From the NCBI GenBank assembly GCA_016926235.1, contig JAFGOZ010000331.1:1-5765 (forward strand): 5,765 nucleotides of DNA. Direction: 5' to 3'. The notes beneath the pieces were generated by a model. The model saw only the letters and a program-made list of their open reading frames with translations. It was not told where the DNA came from and ran no database searches. Numbering within the stretch: position 1 is the stretch's first letter; each line of letters starts with the position of its first letter. The stretch is from Bacteroidales bacterium. GTDB taxonomy: Bacteria > Bacteroidota > Bacteroidia > Bacteroidales > UBA10428. This document shows, in pieces, positions 5,392-5,765 of this stretch. The translations under genes and the position numbers were made by a program.

Positions 5392-5765
5392 ATGCATATA
5401 GGTAAAACAGTTTTTTCACAACTGATGACATTTATGCCAGAGTGTGATTCCCAGAAGTGTGTCGACCATTACATGGGCGACTATCGAGTAAGAAAACTTA
5501 ATTGCCGGGAACATTTCTGGTGATGAGTTTTGCTCAACTCACTGGTCGAGAAAGCTTTTGCGATATTGAGAACTGCCTGACCGCATTCTCTGGCTAATTG
5601 TACCATTCCGGCATTAGTAAGCCTGTTTCCAGATCCACTCTTGCTAATGCCAATGAGAAAAGGGAGTGGCGTATCTATGCCGATTTCGCTCAGATCCTCA
5701 TCAAGCAGGCAAGGCCCCTGTATATCGATGACAATGACTTCTGGGTTGACCTGGACAATGTGGTC
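5392..5765 (+). pseudogene. IS4-family transposase, broken by a frameshift and a stop; 3' part outside window
   Basis: The protein would be a DDE transposase of the IS4 family group that carries a DUF4372-type N-terminal domain. Three pieces align in order with that N-terminus. A first piece opens MHIGKTVFSQLMTFMPE and ends in HFW at 5520, followed by TGA TGA at 5521. A second piece, one base back in frame from 5520, reads VMSFAQLTGRESF…LTAFSG (25 codons). A TAA at 5595 stands where the family usually has Lys before LYH. A third piece in the same frame runs from 5598 to the edge (LYHSGISK…RIYADFAQ…DDNDFWVDLDN). The frameshift fits loss of one base near 5518-5520. The window ends just before the expected first catalytic Asp (usually in a DSTT motif). 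Two independent lesions make it very unlikely that active transposase is produced. Confidence 0.85.

Larger units (their letters stand above)
5272..5765 (+). mobile_element. Left part of an IS4-family insertion sequence (runs off the window)
   Basis: The element is recognised by its transposase remnant, which starts at 5392 and extends past the window edge. The sequence is visibly richer in G+C than the flanking cluster. The left end is placed at about 5272, near TACTGTCCGGTTAAG, because the composition changes there and a CGGTTAA-x-ATTTGAC block starts just inside. The exact terminal inverted repeat and target duplication cannot be confirmed without the right end. It points away from the polysaccharide operon, with its leader next to the operon's promoter region. 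Confidence 0.6.

Noticed and set aside
1..5765. CRISPR array, tRNA or rRNA genes, or a defence system
   Set aside because: No regularly spaced repeats, tRNA-like cloverleaf or rRNA segments were noticed, and all convincing genes belong to glycan synthesis or an IS element.

Overview
The window is part of an AT-rich bacterial surface-polysaccharide locus (O-antigen, capsule or exopolysaccharide type), flanked on the right by the left part of a decayed IS4-type insertion sequence. The phylum cannot be fixed from the sequence. The low G+C (17 of 60 bases in a sampled stretch of the flippase gene), the near absence of Shine-Dalgarno sequences before the starts and the flavour of the proteins would suit a Bacteroidota member. 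The classic TAnnTTTG promoter element of that phylum was not found, so this is a weak inference.

Layout: six genes lie head to tail on the minus strand and are read from right to left. The order is a WzxC-like flippase (5082-3598), a short hexapeptide-repeat acyltransferase that has lost its N-terminal part (3568-3269), a PIG-L/LmbE-type deacetylase (3139-2513), a GNAT N-acetyltransferase (2513-2079), a WbqC-family protein (2086-1373) and a family 2 glycosyltransferase (1368-451). Gaps are 29 bp, 128 bp, -1 bp, -8 bp and 4 bp, so the last four genes form one tightly coupled unit. A sigma70-like promoter candidate lies upstream of the flippase. Beyond the last gene, positions 1-450 hold no recognisable gene, but they do contain an unexplained 102-codon open frame on the plus strand that runs into the glycosyltransferase from the opposite side.

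The right end (about 5272-5765) is clearly richer in G+C (28 of 60 bases in one sample). It carries an IS4-family transposase reading frame on the plus strand, broken by a one-base frameshift and an in-frame stop. The element runs out of the window.

How the genes may work together (inference): the flippase moves lipid-linked repeat units across the inner membrane, and the GT2 enzyme adds one sugar of the unit. The deacetylase and GNAT enzyme look like a pair that removes an N-acetyl group from an amino sugar and puts an acyl group back. The WbqC protein, whose biochemical role is not established, is embedded in this pair's translational unit. The hexapeptide protein would O- or N-acetylate a sugar if it still works. 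No wholly new system is evident. The most interesting points are the overlapping deacetylase/GNAT/WbqC module, the truncated acyltransferase and the unexplained open frame at the left end.
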